Of a stretch of DNA of 64,000 nucleotides, positions 34,269 to 44,833 are shown one piece after another (position 1 is the stretch's first letter; every line of letters begins with the position of its first letter). Below the pieces are notes generated by a model, which searched no databases, was not told the origin of the DNA, and was given only the letters and a program-made list of their open reading frames with translations. The stretch is from contig JAWZYV010012520.1 of NCBI GenBank assembly GCA_038373885.1, positions 186,001-250,000 of the forward strand, read 5' to 3'. The DNA comes from Cheiracanthium punctorium (taxonomy: Eukaryota; Arthropoda; Arachnida; Araneae; Cheiracanthiidae). A program made the position numbers and the translations under genes.

Positions 34269-36680
34269 TCAGTTATCAAAATATTCAGCTGTTATTTCCA
34301 GGGCCATATTATTCCAATTTCTTACTGCAGCTGCAAAAGACACATCCAGAAATTCCGTTACGTAGGGCGCAAGAACTTGCGCATCCGAGAAAAGCTGCTT
34401 ATTGGCTCCGTAGAGTTCCGGCCACCACAAGTGCTGAAAAGTTTGAATACGAAGACGGAACCAGTACTTGGCAAATTTAGTTTCGTAGAAGGGGATTCCG
34501 TCCTTAACTTTCATTTCGTCCAAAATGATCTTCGCATATTCCATGCAGAGATGCATACGACTGAAAGAAAGAAAGTAAAAGTCGGCAAGATTTAAAAATG
34601 TATCGAAAATCAGAATTGTCAGTTTGCGTTGTAATTATGATGCGTTTATGATCTTTTCAGACATTAACAGAGACAAAATTTTAGGGTGAGTGCTGCTTAT
34701 TTTGTAGTCAAAAATGCAAGTGTCTGTAAATTTTCCTCAAAAAGCTTCGCTTTGTGTGCAGATGAATGGAGTTTGGTAAGTGCAGTATCGTATTGGCCAA
34801 TCATATCCGACTGGACAAGACTCTGAATCTTCAAGATGTCAAAGAGAAGATCTAGTGTTCTGGGCAACAGTATTAATGCACATATAACGGTATGTACTTT
34901 TGGGAAGGTTTCTCTATTTGTAATTTGAATTTGCGTTAGATCCCCTGAATAACGCATCCAATAAAGTAGTCCCCTCTATTAGTACAGGGTGGTTATTAAT
35001 TAACGTGAGCTGTTCAGAGCCCTCTAGCTAGTAAATTATTGGACGAAACCTAACCAAATTTGATGAGCATATATAGTAGACCATGGGATTTTGATTAAAA
35101 AAAAAAGTTCCAAAATTTGACACTGGGGCAATTTTGGCGCTGCAAAAGTGTCCCAGAGGTCCCCCGATCTCAATCCTCGCGATTTTTGGCTGTGGAGATT
35201 GAGCACACACTTTCTTAAAGGTGAAACACACTTTCTTAAAGGTGTAGTTTATCAAGGACATGTGTCCGATATCGCAACGTTAAAGTATCGAATGACGTTA
35301 CACGTGAGGCAAATCAACTCTGATATGCTGTGTGCGGCAATAGAAAATGCCTTGCCTCGTACGCAGTTCTTGGAATTTACCAATGGTTCGATAATTGAAC
35401 CGAATTTGTAAGTAAAATTGATATTTGCTGTATTGTTTGTCAATTAAACATTCAGTATTTACGCTAATACACTTTTGCAGCGCCAAAATTGCCCCAGTGG
35501 CAAATTTCGGAACCTTTTTTTTTAAATCAAAATCCCATGGTCTACTATGCATGTTCATCAAATTTGGTTAGGTTTCGTCCATTACTTTACTCGCTAGAGG
35601 GCTCTGAACACCTCACGTTAATTAATAACCACCCTGTAGATAAACCTCCTGTAGCTTTCCCACCACAAAATGATAAGCATCCAGTGTCTTAGTCGTAGCG
35701 TATTGCACTGTTATGCCACATGACCAGTGTTCGAATCACTCTCCAAAAGGGTTGTCTCAGCCTTTTCTTCCTCTAGTCAGTCGGTTGATAAAGTAATGAC
35801 AAAATTTTACTTCACATTCTAAACACTAGAAGTCTGGCATGCTCCTGACTATCAGACCGAAGCACATGCGTGGGTTAAACTTTAAACAAACGGCGGTAAT
35901 ATGCGGCAGTTAAAGAAAAACGGAAGATTCACACAAATATACAAGTATAATGTGGTGAACTTAAAGAATAAGATTTTCGAAATCCTTGCGTTCTTACCTT
36001 TCCATGCGATCTCTTTCTTCATCCGAAATTATTTTTATTAAATCGTTTTCGTCATCATTTTCAACATTTTCCCCACAGCACCTGAAAGACAAAATCATTT
36101 ATTAAAGTTTTCCTGCGTTTTCAAAAAAAAAAAAAATGTTGTATAAAAAGGAGAACAACTATTATTGCTGCTGCGTCTGTTACCTTCAATTTTAATAGGA
36201 TAAACTATTTTGCAGTATGCAAGATAATATGAAGTTTACTATAAAAATAGTTTAAAGGAACTACTTTATCCAGTTTAAGGGCAAAAATATTATAAAGTAA
36301 AATATAATGTAAATCATATTTTAATTTAAAATCCGCTTCAAAAGTCGTTGTTCTTAGAGATTACAGCTAGACAATTGATTAATACATGGATATATTAAGT
36401 TTTATTATTCCCAGGCAGGACAGCAATCTTCACAGAACGTTACTGAATGTTCTATAAATAAAAGTTCATACAGCATGTTATACTGTAACCGGTATTTAAT
36501 TGCGCACAAATACAAATATGTTTACATAAATACATGAGATGTTCAAATAAATTGAATTCAACAAAATTTATGAAATGACTCAACTATTAAACAAAACATG
36601 CATTACATTAGAATTTGTAGATGCGATTTCTACAGACATACTTACAGGAAAACTCTTTTTAGAGCTTTTAGAAACTTCAT
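34269..36680 (-). CDS. Three-exon gene, 136-residue protein of unknown function
   Basis: Spliced coding sequence on the minus strand: 36680-36646, 36081-35998 and 34560-34269 (35+84+292 nt = 137 codons with TGA). Exon 1 starts ACAATGAAG (purine at -3; an in-frame stop lies 12 nt upstream) and encodes MKFLKALKRVF. The donor is CCT|GTAAGTATG. Exon 2 follows TTTGTCTTTCAG, is acidic (GENVENDDENDL near residues 15-26) and ends at AAAG|GTAAG. Exon 3 follows CTTTCTTTCTTTCAG and encodes a mostly helical C-terminal domain with KYWFRLRIQTFQHLWWPEL near 67-85. Both junctions split a codon 2+1, and the frame is open across all three exons. No TM segment. The basic N-terminus with adjacent Cys (FLCCGE) could be lipid-modified. 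I do not recognise the family, and more 5' exons could exist. The 113-codon plus-strand frame over exon 3 is an antisense shadow. Confidence 0.7.
34697..34957 (-). pseudogene. Decayed hAT transposase C-terminal fragment (in intron 2)
   Basis: The frame contains RETFPKVHTVICALILLPRT near residues 15-34. This resembles the start of the hAT dimerisation region, where F-P-x-(V/I)-H is followed by a hydrophobic run and LP-x-T. The part that should continue with the ERSFS-LK block does not match in this frame, so a frameshift is likely. A ZMYM1-like hAT is my guess. It lies between exons 2 and 3 of the gene, on the same strand, and has no splice sites of its own that would fit. Confidence 0.4.
34985..35636 (+). 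mobile_element. 652-bp mariner deletion derivative with long inverted repeats (in intron 2)
   Basis: Ends CAGGGTGGTTATTAATTAAC on both sides, flanked by TA (34983-34984 and 35637-35638). The inverted repeats extend about 150 bp, through GACGAAACCTAACCAAATTT and CATGGGATTTTGATT to GGCGCTGCAAAAGTG. Between them only the last part of a transposase gene remains. The two repeats are very similar, so the insertion is not ancient. Confidence 0.85.
35148..35411 (+). pseudogene. Mariner/Tc1 transposase C-terminal remnant
   Basis: The frame opens with RSPDLNPRDFWLW (residues 4-16), which holds the third catalytic acidic residue region of mariner transposases (SPDLxPxDFxLW). It continues with a typical C-terminus of helices and ends about 75 residues later. 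HFLKGETHFLKG is a 21-bp tandem duplication in the DNA. The catalytic domain upstream is deleted, so it cannot be active. Confidence 0.75.
35680..35800 (+). mobile_element. tRNA-like SINE fragment (in intron 2)
   Basis: GTCTTAGTCGTAGCG (A-box-like) is followed about 45 bp on by AGTGTTCGAATCAC (B-box-like). No tRNA cloverleaf can be closed. Confidence 0.4.
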
Positions 36681-38301
36681 TGTTTCTTCAGATCAAAATT
36701 GAAACTTATATAAATTCAGATGCAATCAAATCTCAAGTAAAAATATAAAATAATTCGTGAAAATAACTCAGTAACGATGCTTCAAAGTTGCAGTTTCGTT
36801 AAGAATTAAGAGAGGGCCTTGTTATAATAGTTACTTCGATAACAATAATAAACTTATCGAACTTTTGTAATATTTCTTTTATCATTGTTGTATGTTTTGT
36901 TATTGTGTGTTTAACAATAATTTGGTTTCATGCAATAGATCAAAATCAAATATACTATATATTGTTTACACTGTTTCTTTTTTATCTAAAACTTAACGCT
37001 ATGAAGACTGACACATATACCAAGAATGTCGGGAGGAGGCAGTCTGTCCCTTTCTAGATTTTTGAGTGTAGACCAATTATGCATATCAAAAAATCTATAA
37101 ATGCAGTTAAAATTAATTTATTAGAATATAATAAAATCTTAATTATCAAAATTAGATGGAATTTTATTTTATATTGATATTAGGACTGATTACACGGAAT
37201 ATAATAAGTACTTTTTCAGTCATATTTATACGTTCGTTGTTGAAATAATTAAGCTTCCCAACTCTAGAAAGTAACAACTATAGATAATAATAAAATAAAA
37301 TTAAATAAAAAAAATAATCTTGCTTGACTAACAAAACTGAAAATTTATATACTAACCTAATTTATTTTCATTCTGTACAATTTTCGTAATAATCGGTGCA
37401 CTGCACTTCTCTCGAAGCACATTTGCAACAAACTGCTTTTTTTGCAATCTTCACATGCGTTTCATGAATTCACCTTTTGTAAGATATTTTTTACCTAAAT
37501 TTGGTTTTCTTTTTTATAGTTTTGTCTTTTTCTGCTTATACACATTGCTTACTCAGTTTACTTGCAACAGTTCTATTTCACGATGGCACGTATTAAATTG
37601 GGAAAATAATCTTGTTGGAATATTGCGATCACAGAGTTCTTCACATATACAGTGGAATAAAATATCTGAAACAACCCTCTACACAATATTCGATTAAGAT
37701 TATTTTGTTTTCCCAATTTCGCTGCTGTTGGCACCTCTCTGCGATCTTTTCTGTATGTTCCAACTAGGCTTGTTGACTGGTACTTTAATTTATAGTAATA
37801 TATAACGAAATTTTATAGTAAAATATCAGTTGTTAGTCATATTGCTTCCTATTCTCGGGTAATATTGAGTCAACTTAATATATTCATGAGCAACTTGGTC
37901 AGCTGTCCGCGCTTTGTCTGCAATTGTCTACGAAAAACCATTGAGCAAATATTTTGAATCTACGTAAAGAAGTAGCGAAACTTTATCCTAAACGTGTCCG
38001 GTCTGCTTGGAATATATTGGGTGTAAGCGGATTTAGGCTTTGTCGGCAGAATTAGCTCATCCACTGTTAGATTCACTGAGATTTTACAAGCACTGTTTTT
38101 AATGAAAAGATGCCATAAACCAGACAACAGAGCAAATTTATTGGGCTTCAGTCACCCAGATCTTTCTGTTTTGTGATGAAAACGAAGGAAATGCAAGATT
38201 TCTTTGAAACGATCCACAGACTGTGAGAAAAATTGTGCACCCCCAAACTGTCGCCCATAAAGAATTTAAAGAAATGCTCTTTCTTTTCCTATACGAACCT
38301 T
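36681..38301. other. Upstream of the three-exon gene; AT-rich
   Basis: Should contain the promoter of the minus-strand gene, but I cannot point to a TATA or initiator with confidence. No other coding region is supported. The 80-codon frame starting at 37455 has no recognised motif. Confidence 0.4.
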
Positions 38302-38401
38302 CCCAGCAAACACACACAGGTTCTCTGAACGTCTATTAGCGTTCAGAAGACGTTTTCTGAACGTTAATAGACGTTCAGAGAACCTGCGTGTGTTTGCTGG
38401 G
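38302..38401. mobile_element. 100-bp near-perfect palindromic MITE with nested hairpin
   Basis: CCCAGCAAACACACACAGG at the left is mirrored at the right with one mismatch visible near the end. The arms continue through TTCTCTGAACGTCTATTA. The loop itself contains a second palindrome, GTTCAGAA-GACGTT-TTCTGAAC. No coding capacity and no clear target duplication. Confidence 0.75.
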
Positions 38402-39180
38402 TTGCGTACATAACTAAAAAACTTCAAGTTCATCAAAAGATACAGTTCAAGTGTTTTTATTTAGACGACCAACGACGTGCAATCTCTTCTGTGCAGTCCT
38501 TTACGTCTTATCACTTGTCAGTCACCAATGGGAGAGGGGACGATAGCATTCGTTGCTGTGCAAAGGAAAAGTTCACGCTCAAAATACATTCGCTGAATGG
38601 CATTTGCTGTGTGAGAGATGACGAGAAACCAGTAATTTATCCGTCTTGTTTAAAATACCTCAGGGGCCACTCGGCCCTCCCCCGTCTTGTACGTAGAAGT
38701 TTCGATATTTACGCTTCTATGAGTCTAACAGATAAATGACAGAAGTACTGAAATATGATTACATTACGAAATATCAGAAAGTCGCACTGCATTCAGTTAG
38801 TTATTATTGGAAATACTGAACAATAAAGAACGCGACAGGCCCCCCTGAGTCTTAATAGTATATCTATAAACTCTGCGTAATTCGAGTTTTTACGTATGTC
38901 AGGAATGAATGTTTTTGTTTACAATAAATTATCATAGATTCGTTTACGCATGCTTTAATCTGCTTTGGTTCTAGCCAAATGAGGGAGAAAAAATTGAAAT
39001 CAGAAGATTCTGTAAGTTCAGAAAAATTAAATCATGGGAAGTTCCCATGCAACCATATCGCCTATTTTTGTAGTAGAAAATCTCTCGGCTGGTCAGCTTT
39101 GTTTCATGACAATACATTTTTTTGTATTTATAATATGTTCGTCTATAAAATGGGGAAAGCTTTCTTGGTGAATAAATACT
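38402..39180. other. No feature supported
   Basis: The piece 38470-38740 is less AT-rich than its surroundings and has an 82-codon plus-strand frame, but no motif or splice context supports a gene. Confidence 0.4.
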
Positions 39181-39300
39181 TGGGGGCCCCCGCGTCAGGC
39201 TGACCACCTGACCAGGACACGATTCATACCCAGAACCCTTGGTTTCGAAGGCGTATAAAGGCAGCACGGGCCCACGGCGGCTGTTTCCTCATTGTTTTTA
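39181..39300 (-). mobile_element. Possible SINE fragment, minus strand
   Basis: On the minus strand, GGGTATGAATCGTGTCC is B-box-like and lies in a GC-rich piece unlike its flanks. A second, better SINE follows at 39348. Confidence 0.3.
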
Positions 39301-39347
39301 GCTTTTATAACACGCTAAAAAACCTTTAAAGACTACTGGGAACGTCC

Positions 39348-39640
39348 GTGGTAGCCTAGTGGTTAAGGCATCAGATGCGTATCCGGAAAGATGCGGGATC
39401 GATTCCTGCATACCACTAAAGACCAGAGTGTACATGCGGTGTACCTCCACGTTAAATCCGTGGTTCCGAAAGTCCTCTCGGCGGTTTCAAGGAGTTTCTG
39501 AGGACGTGCCAATATTCAGAAGTCCCCACCTTTTGATCAGGGTAAAAATCCTAATTGTGACGGGAGAAACTCCAGGAAGGACGTAATGTTGCTCTAAACG
39601 GTACATTCACTGACGTGAGCTGTCATCTCCTGGCAAACAA
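39348..39640 (+). mobile_element. tRNA-derived SINE family B
   Basis: GTGGTAGCCTAGTGGTTAAG (39350-39369) contains a near-consensus A box (TAGCCTAGTGG), and GGGATCGATTCCTGC (39403-39417) a B box. The anticodon region does not fold as a tRNA. The body has GTTCCGAAAGTCCTCTCGG and GGTTTCAAGGAGTTTCTGAG and continues to about 39640. Confidence 0.7.
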
Positions 39641-40610
39641 TTAAACACTGCAGGAAAAATAATGCGTTTTGTGTTAGTTTTCTAAAACTAAAATCGCATG
39701 AATTGCATATTAGTCTGCAAAAATAAAAATGTACGATGTTTCAACTGATACACTGGTCTTATATGAATTCGTTTCCAGTAGAGATAATTACGGTATCAGA
39801 GAAAATCCTTTATGACGAAATGCATTAAGCAAACTATCACTGTTTTCTCATAACTTTATAAAAGAAAGCACATGTTCCGTAATAAACCAACAAGTCTTTT
39901 AAGGTAACTACTCAACAAAAAAATTACATTTCATCTCAGTGACGTCAAAAAATAATTAGATCGATCTCGTGGAAACCTAAAATAGTTGCGCAATGCTGTG
40001 TTATACAGTTATTTCTTGCTTTTGCCCGATTTCAGCGTACACTATAAATACAATAGAAATGTCTTTTTTTACATGTTTACGTCAAAATAATTGGGTGTGT
40101 TTTTGTTTTTCTAGACAGGCAGTTAGAGAACTGCATTGTTATCTGAAATATTCGTCTTATTACCGGGTCTCCATGATATTTTTATTTCTTAACATCATTA
40201 AAAACGAACTTTTTGTAGGTATTTTCAAAACATCATGCACTTTATTAGCCTGTGCTTTTTTAAAAATTGTTCATTTCACATATTAATTTACGAACGAACT
40301 TTTTTAATTATTAAATGTACAAGTTACATTTAAATTGCAGTTAATATTATAGCTTAAATAATAGTTATTTGTATATTAAATTGCATCATTATAGTTTAAT
40401 TGACGTGAGTTAAATACAAATTATTTATGATTGTTATAGCTTTCTAATAGTTAATTGCTCTCATAGAATGCATTTTAGCAAAATAAAATGTAAGCGATCT
40501 TTAATTAACATCGAATAGCTCTGAACTTCAATTAACGCATGTCATATGACAGGGAGCATCTCGTATAATTTAGTTCTTTATAATCATATTTTACAATAAC
40601 TGCCATCGAC
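39641..40610. other. AT-rich, no feature seen
   Basis: No gene or repeat supported. The 97-codon frame starting at 39993 is AT-rich with hydrophobic patches and no motif. Confidence 0.5.
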
Positions 40611-40678
40611 TGCCATCCAGATAGTTTTCCTTGCCCCCTTAAAAAATTTCAATTAAATAGTCTGGTTGCAGAATTACC

Positions 40679-40760
40679 GCCCCTACTAACAATTTTGCTC
40701 GGGCCATCATCGGCAGGATATGTGGCCGATGGCACCCCGAGCAAAGGTGCTAGTAGGGGC
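40679..40760. mobile_element. 82-bp palindromic MITE (CCCTACTA family)
   Basis: GCCCCTACTAACAATTTTGC at the left is mirrored by GCAAAGGTGCTAGTAGGGGC at the right. CTCGGG and CATC-ATCGGC pair further in, and the centre is AGGATATGTG. Related copies occur in the 202-bp tandem array at 44834. It is absent from the other copy of this duplicated block. Confidence 0.75.
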
Positions 40761-41366
40761 GTGTGCGAAATTAAACCACCCTATTTTAAAATTGTCTACA
40801 AAAGAAATTATTCTTGAGCAAGTTATGAAATTTTGTAGAGGATATCATGAAGGTATGGGAATTTGTTTGAGCTAATAATAAAAAAAACTAGTTCAAATGT
40901 TCGTCTCCAGGGGGCGTTTATTAAAGAATTACACACTTACGACTGGTGCTTTTTTCAGATTTCACCACTTTCTGAAATATTTGGTAAGTTGTGATAATCT
41001 GAGAACTTCGCCTGATCTCAAAGACAGCATTTCACAACATTTTCGTAACATTTCCCAGAACACACTGCGGTTAGCTGTGGGAAATGTTCTCTTACGATTC
41101 CAGGGAGTAGCTGACAATGATAACTGTCCTGTTGGACAAGTTTTGTTGCAACAAAATTCGTAAACTATCATAAATACATGCAATGTTTGTAATTCATTAA
41201 AAACGCTCCCTGGTTGCGAACATTTGGACTAATTATTTTTATTCGTTCAAACGAAACCCCTTACCTTCATTATGTCCTACACAAAATTTCACAAATTTAT
41301 CAGCAATAGTTTCGTCTGTAAAATACTTTAAAATAGGGTCTTTTGATTTTGGACGCCCATTATATT
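40761..41366 (+). pseudogene. Mariner-like remnant, copy 1
   Basis: The left repeat GCGAAATTAAACCACCCTAT and the right repeat (near 41325-41366, ATAGGGTCTTTTGATTTTGG) are inverted copies. The plus frame at 40897-41163 ends with PDLKDSISQHFRNISQNTLR and LAVGNVLLRFQGVADN, the usual C-terminal tail of mariner transposases (a 'DLK..I..H...I....L' helix, then RFQ.V...NG-like). The DDE core is missing. The minus-strand frame over it is a shadow. Confidence 0.6.
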
Positions 41367-41808
41367 GCAGAAAACTCCGCTTAGATTTCGGCCTTGTATC
41401 TAAAATTTCGGTGTATATGGAACTTCTAGTAATCACTAAATCTTACAGGACGAAACACAGGTTTTATTGGTTCTAGAAAGAATCTGCTATACAAAATTCA
41501 TAGGAATTATCAACCAGTAATTTGATCTGGAGCATTAAACTTATCAAAGATCATTTCTCAGATACTATATTTCGCAAAAAAAAATATCCTTCCACAGCCT
41601 TAAAAACTCGGTGGAAATCCTCGAGCAAAACTGTCATCTGCTCCTCTTGTACTCCATACAACAATGAAGATTTCACTAATAGCCTTTAAAAATTTGCTTC
41701 ACAAAATAATCAAAATATTGCTTATGAATGAGCGCGCAATAGACTCTGATGGCTCTCATAGATACTCTTTCTCAGCAAGCAAGCTTACAACTGAACTGAA
41801 TGACAGCA

Positions 41809-42370
41809 TTGCCAACAAAATATTTTCAGAATGAGCAAACTAAGAGTTCCTCTGAATAACTTCATGAATGATTCACTTAAAATCTTCTGGGAAGAATGAA
41901 CTTCTTTTCATCATTCCGTGCTCCATGAGTAGCTCCTAGGATTTTCTTTATTTCAAACCAGGATGGCACGTACACTTTCATCATATAGTCTACTAGGAGT
42001 TTAAAGCATTCTGTTGGGTCGGCAGTCGACACGTACAGGCGCAGTATTTATTATCAATTTCAGGCAGAGCAACAGGAATAGCAGCAAAATTTGTCACCGC
42101 AAACGTTTCATACGTTTCCAGAAATTTTCCTTTTGTTCTAGAAAACTGGTGTGGCACAGATGTCTTTCCGTCAATCTTATGGAAAAGGTGGCGAAGAGGT
42201 AGTTCATTAGTATGCAATAAGCATACAAACAAGTGCAAATTATGGCCAATAAAGATTTCAAGCTGTCTAACTACGCCTTTTTTCTTCCCAACGTTGACTT
42301 TCGGTGCATCTCACCCAACGGCAACAAGATCCTAAAGTGCAATCTCTTTCTGTGTAACAAAGTTGATGAT
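41809..42370 (-). pseudogene. hAT-like transposon protein remnant, copy 2 of the 57.9-kb family
   Basis: The minus strand reads a piece resembling 'VAVG-D' near 42330, then CLLHTNELPLRHLF near 42220-42180, then an insert-shifted segment, and near 41975 VYVPSWFEIKK. The same three blocks occur in this order in the element at 57951-60237 (VAVGCDG, CLLHTNELPLKHLF, VYAPVWFQIK). Frames change between the blocks and stops are present. The matching 5' terminal repeat is at 43380-43407. Confidence 0.7.
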
Positions 42371-43380
42371 GCTGCAGGTAATATCAGTACTAGAGCCTGA
42401 ATGCGGAGCCACATGTCCTATGTGTACAGAACCAGGTTCTGACAACATAACAATATGCTCTTCCACAGATACAGTAGTATATAAAGAGCTTCACTTCTTA
42501 CATAATAGTTGTGTCCTTTCTTCCATCGAAGTATATGGTGTACAAAGACTGCTACTTGTATAGAATTAAGTTGTGATTGTATAGTTCATTATAATTTTTA
42601 ATAAGGGGAATTACTTCTTGGTGACTTACCACAGGCAAGGAAGCTTTCTTCCAAATTCTTTCAACGTCCAAAGAAATAATTTTGATGATCTCTTTTACTA
42701 AAGTATTCTTTATGTTGCCCTTATTCCACAGTATATCATCATAATGTGATTAAGAAATGTTTCATTAAATCAGAATACGTTGGTGGTAACACTGTCTCTT
42801 TCAATAGTACTGGGATTCCGAAAACACTACAAAATGTTCACTTCTAGTTGTGGTCAAATTTAAATTCAAAACTCCGCATTATTTTTTTGTCAAATGAAAA
42901 TCAAAATTAATAAAACGTATTGCTTCAATCTTACAAAAGAGAAACAAGTGGTTGAAACAAAGGCAATCTCAAAAACGAATCATTCCACACAATAAAAGTG
43001 ACGTTCCTTATTAGGTTACGATATAATAGTTAGATTAGAACACGCGGTGCCATCTAGTAGATTTTAGAGTATAATTTGCTTTTATATGTACAAAAAGCTA
43101 TTTCTGGATCGGATATCTGGCAGTAACGTTTCAATAAATCAATTTATTAATGAGAAAGTAATTAGTTAATATTATTTTATAAATTAATGAATTATTCAGT
43201 AAAATATTGAATTTAAAAAAATATATTTACATAAAAATCATTAAAAACTTGATAAAAAGTCAATATAAACATTCACTTGAGCTGTGGAACGTCAAGATGT
43301 CAACATTTTAAGCTGAAATTTGGAGACAATTGGTTTCAGCTAGTTTGGCACCATATAATGACTCGGGCAATGTGAATTTC

Positions 43381-43407
43381 GAAAAAAAAATTTTTCGATC
43401 CACCCTA
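43381..43407 (-). mobile_element. hAT-like 5' terminal repeat of copy 2
   Basis: On the minus strand, TAGGGTGGATCGAAAAATT matches the left end of the element at 57951 (TAGGGTGGAGCGAAAAATT) with one difference. The other end of this copy was not found and is probably lost in the rearrangement. Between 42371 and 43380 I see only decayed sequence. Confidence 0.65.
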
Positions 43408-43530
43408 GTATAGATCGTGTTGTTTTGAATGGTATGAAAAATCAGCGACGAGCCCACTTTACCGGAAGCAGTTAAATCCCAAGAGACATGCTGTTTTCGA
43501 TCCTATCAGCAGGGCAGATGGAGTCCGACT

Positions 43531-44672
43531 GGCATCCAGATGTTACAATTGCCCCCTTAATAAAATTCAGTTAAATAATTTGGTTACCGAAGTACCACGT
43601 GTAAAAAAAAAAATTAAAGGACCCTATTATAAAGTTGTGAATAACGAAAATAATATATACGTCATTGTAATACGAAACTATTCTTGAGCAAGTCATGAAA
43701 TTTTGTAGAGGATATAACGGAGGTATTTGAATTTGCTTGAACTAGTTAAAAAAAATAGTTCAAATGTTTGTTTTATTAATGGACGTTAATTAATGAATTA
43801 CACACTTACGACTGGTGCTTTATTTAGATTTCACCACTTTTTGAAATATTTGGTAAGTCGTGATAATCCAAGAACTTTGCCTGATCTCAAAGACAGCATT
43901 TCACAACATGTTCGTAACATTTCCCAGAATACACTGCGGTTAGCTGTGGGACATGCTCTCTTACGATTCCAGAGGGTAGCTGACAATGATAGCCGTCCTG
44001 TTGGACAGGTTTTGTTGCAACAATATTCGTAAACTATCATAAATGCATGCAATATTTGTAATTCATTAAAAAACGCTCCCTGGTTGCGAACATTTGAACT
44101 AATTATTTTTATTCGCTCAAACGAATCCCCATACCTTCATTATGTCCTACACAAAATTTCACAACTTTATCAGCAATAGTTTCGTCTGTAGACTACTTTA
44201 AAATAGGGTCGTTTGATTTCGGACACCCTGTATATTGCAGAAAACTCTGCTTAGCTTTCGGCCTTGTATCTTAAAGTTCGGTGTATACGGAACTTCTAGT
44301 AATCAGTCAACCTGACAGGACGAAACACAGGTTTTATTGGTTCTAGAAATAATCTGCTATACAAAATTCATATAGAATTATCAACCAGTAACTTGATCTG
44401 GAGCATTGAACTTATCACAGATCATTTCTCAGATACTATATTTCGCATACAAAAATATCCTTCCACAGCCTTAAAAACTCGGTGGAAACCCTCTAGCAAA
44501 ATTGCCATCTGCTCCTCCGCATACAACAATGAAGATTTCACAAATAGTCTTTAAAAATTTGCTTCACAAAACAACCAAAATATTTCTTATGAAAGAGCGC
44601 ACAATAAAGAGCCTTATGGCTCTCGCATATACTTTTTCTCAACAAGCAAGCTTACAACTGAACTGAATGACA
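43531..44672 (+). repeat. Duplicated block, copy 2
   Basis: Direct repeat of 40611-41808 without the 82-bp palindromic MITE. Flanking sequence on both sides of the mariner remnant is shared up to GAACTGAATGACA. Confidence 0.8.
43585..44232 (+). pseudogene. Mariner-like remnant, copy 2
   Basis: The plus frame at 43793-44032 corresponds to that of copy 1 and ends with LKDSISQHVRNISQNTLRL and HALLRFQRVADND. The right end GATTTCGGACACCCTGTATA (to 44232) is a cleaner mariner end than in copy 1. The catalytic domain is absent. Confidence 0.65.
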
Positions 44673-44833
44673 ATCTACCCTCCCGTATTTATAAGTTCCG
44701 CCGTTTTTTTTTTTTTTTTCAAACTTTGAACCAATTTGCACAACATTCTAATTCGATGTCATTTTCCATTGGTCGCGTACATAGTTGGCGTAATACTAAT
44801 TTACTGCGTAATACCAATGCAATTGAAGCAAAT

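Larger units (their letters stand above)
40611..41808 (+). repeat. Duplicated block, copy 1 (contains mariner remnant)
   Basis: Matches 43531-44672 over nearly its whole length, including sequence on both sides of the mariner remnant. So the host segment was duplicated, not only the transposon. Copy 1 has an extra palindromic MITE at 40679-40760. Similarity ends at CTGAACTGAATGACA (about 41808). Confidence 0.8.

Noticed and set aside
34254..34595. 113-codon plus-strand frame over exon 3 of the gene
   Set aside because: It is antisense to a frame supported by splice sites and phase, and it crosses the exon-3 acceptor. Longest frame is not the real one here.
39348..39420. A functional tRNA gene
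   Set aside because: The A and B boxes are present, but acceptor and anticodon arms do not pair and the body continues as in SINEs.
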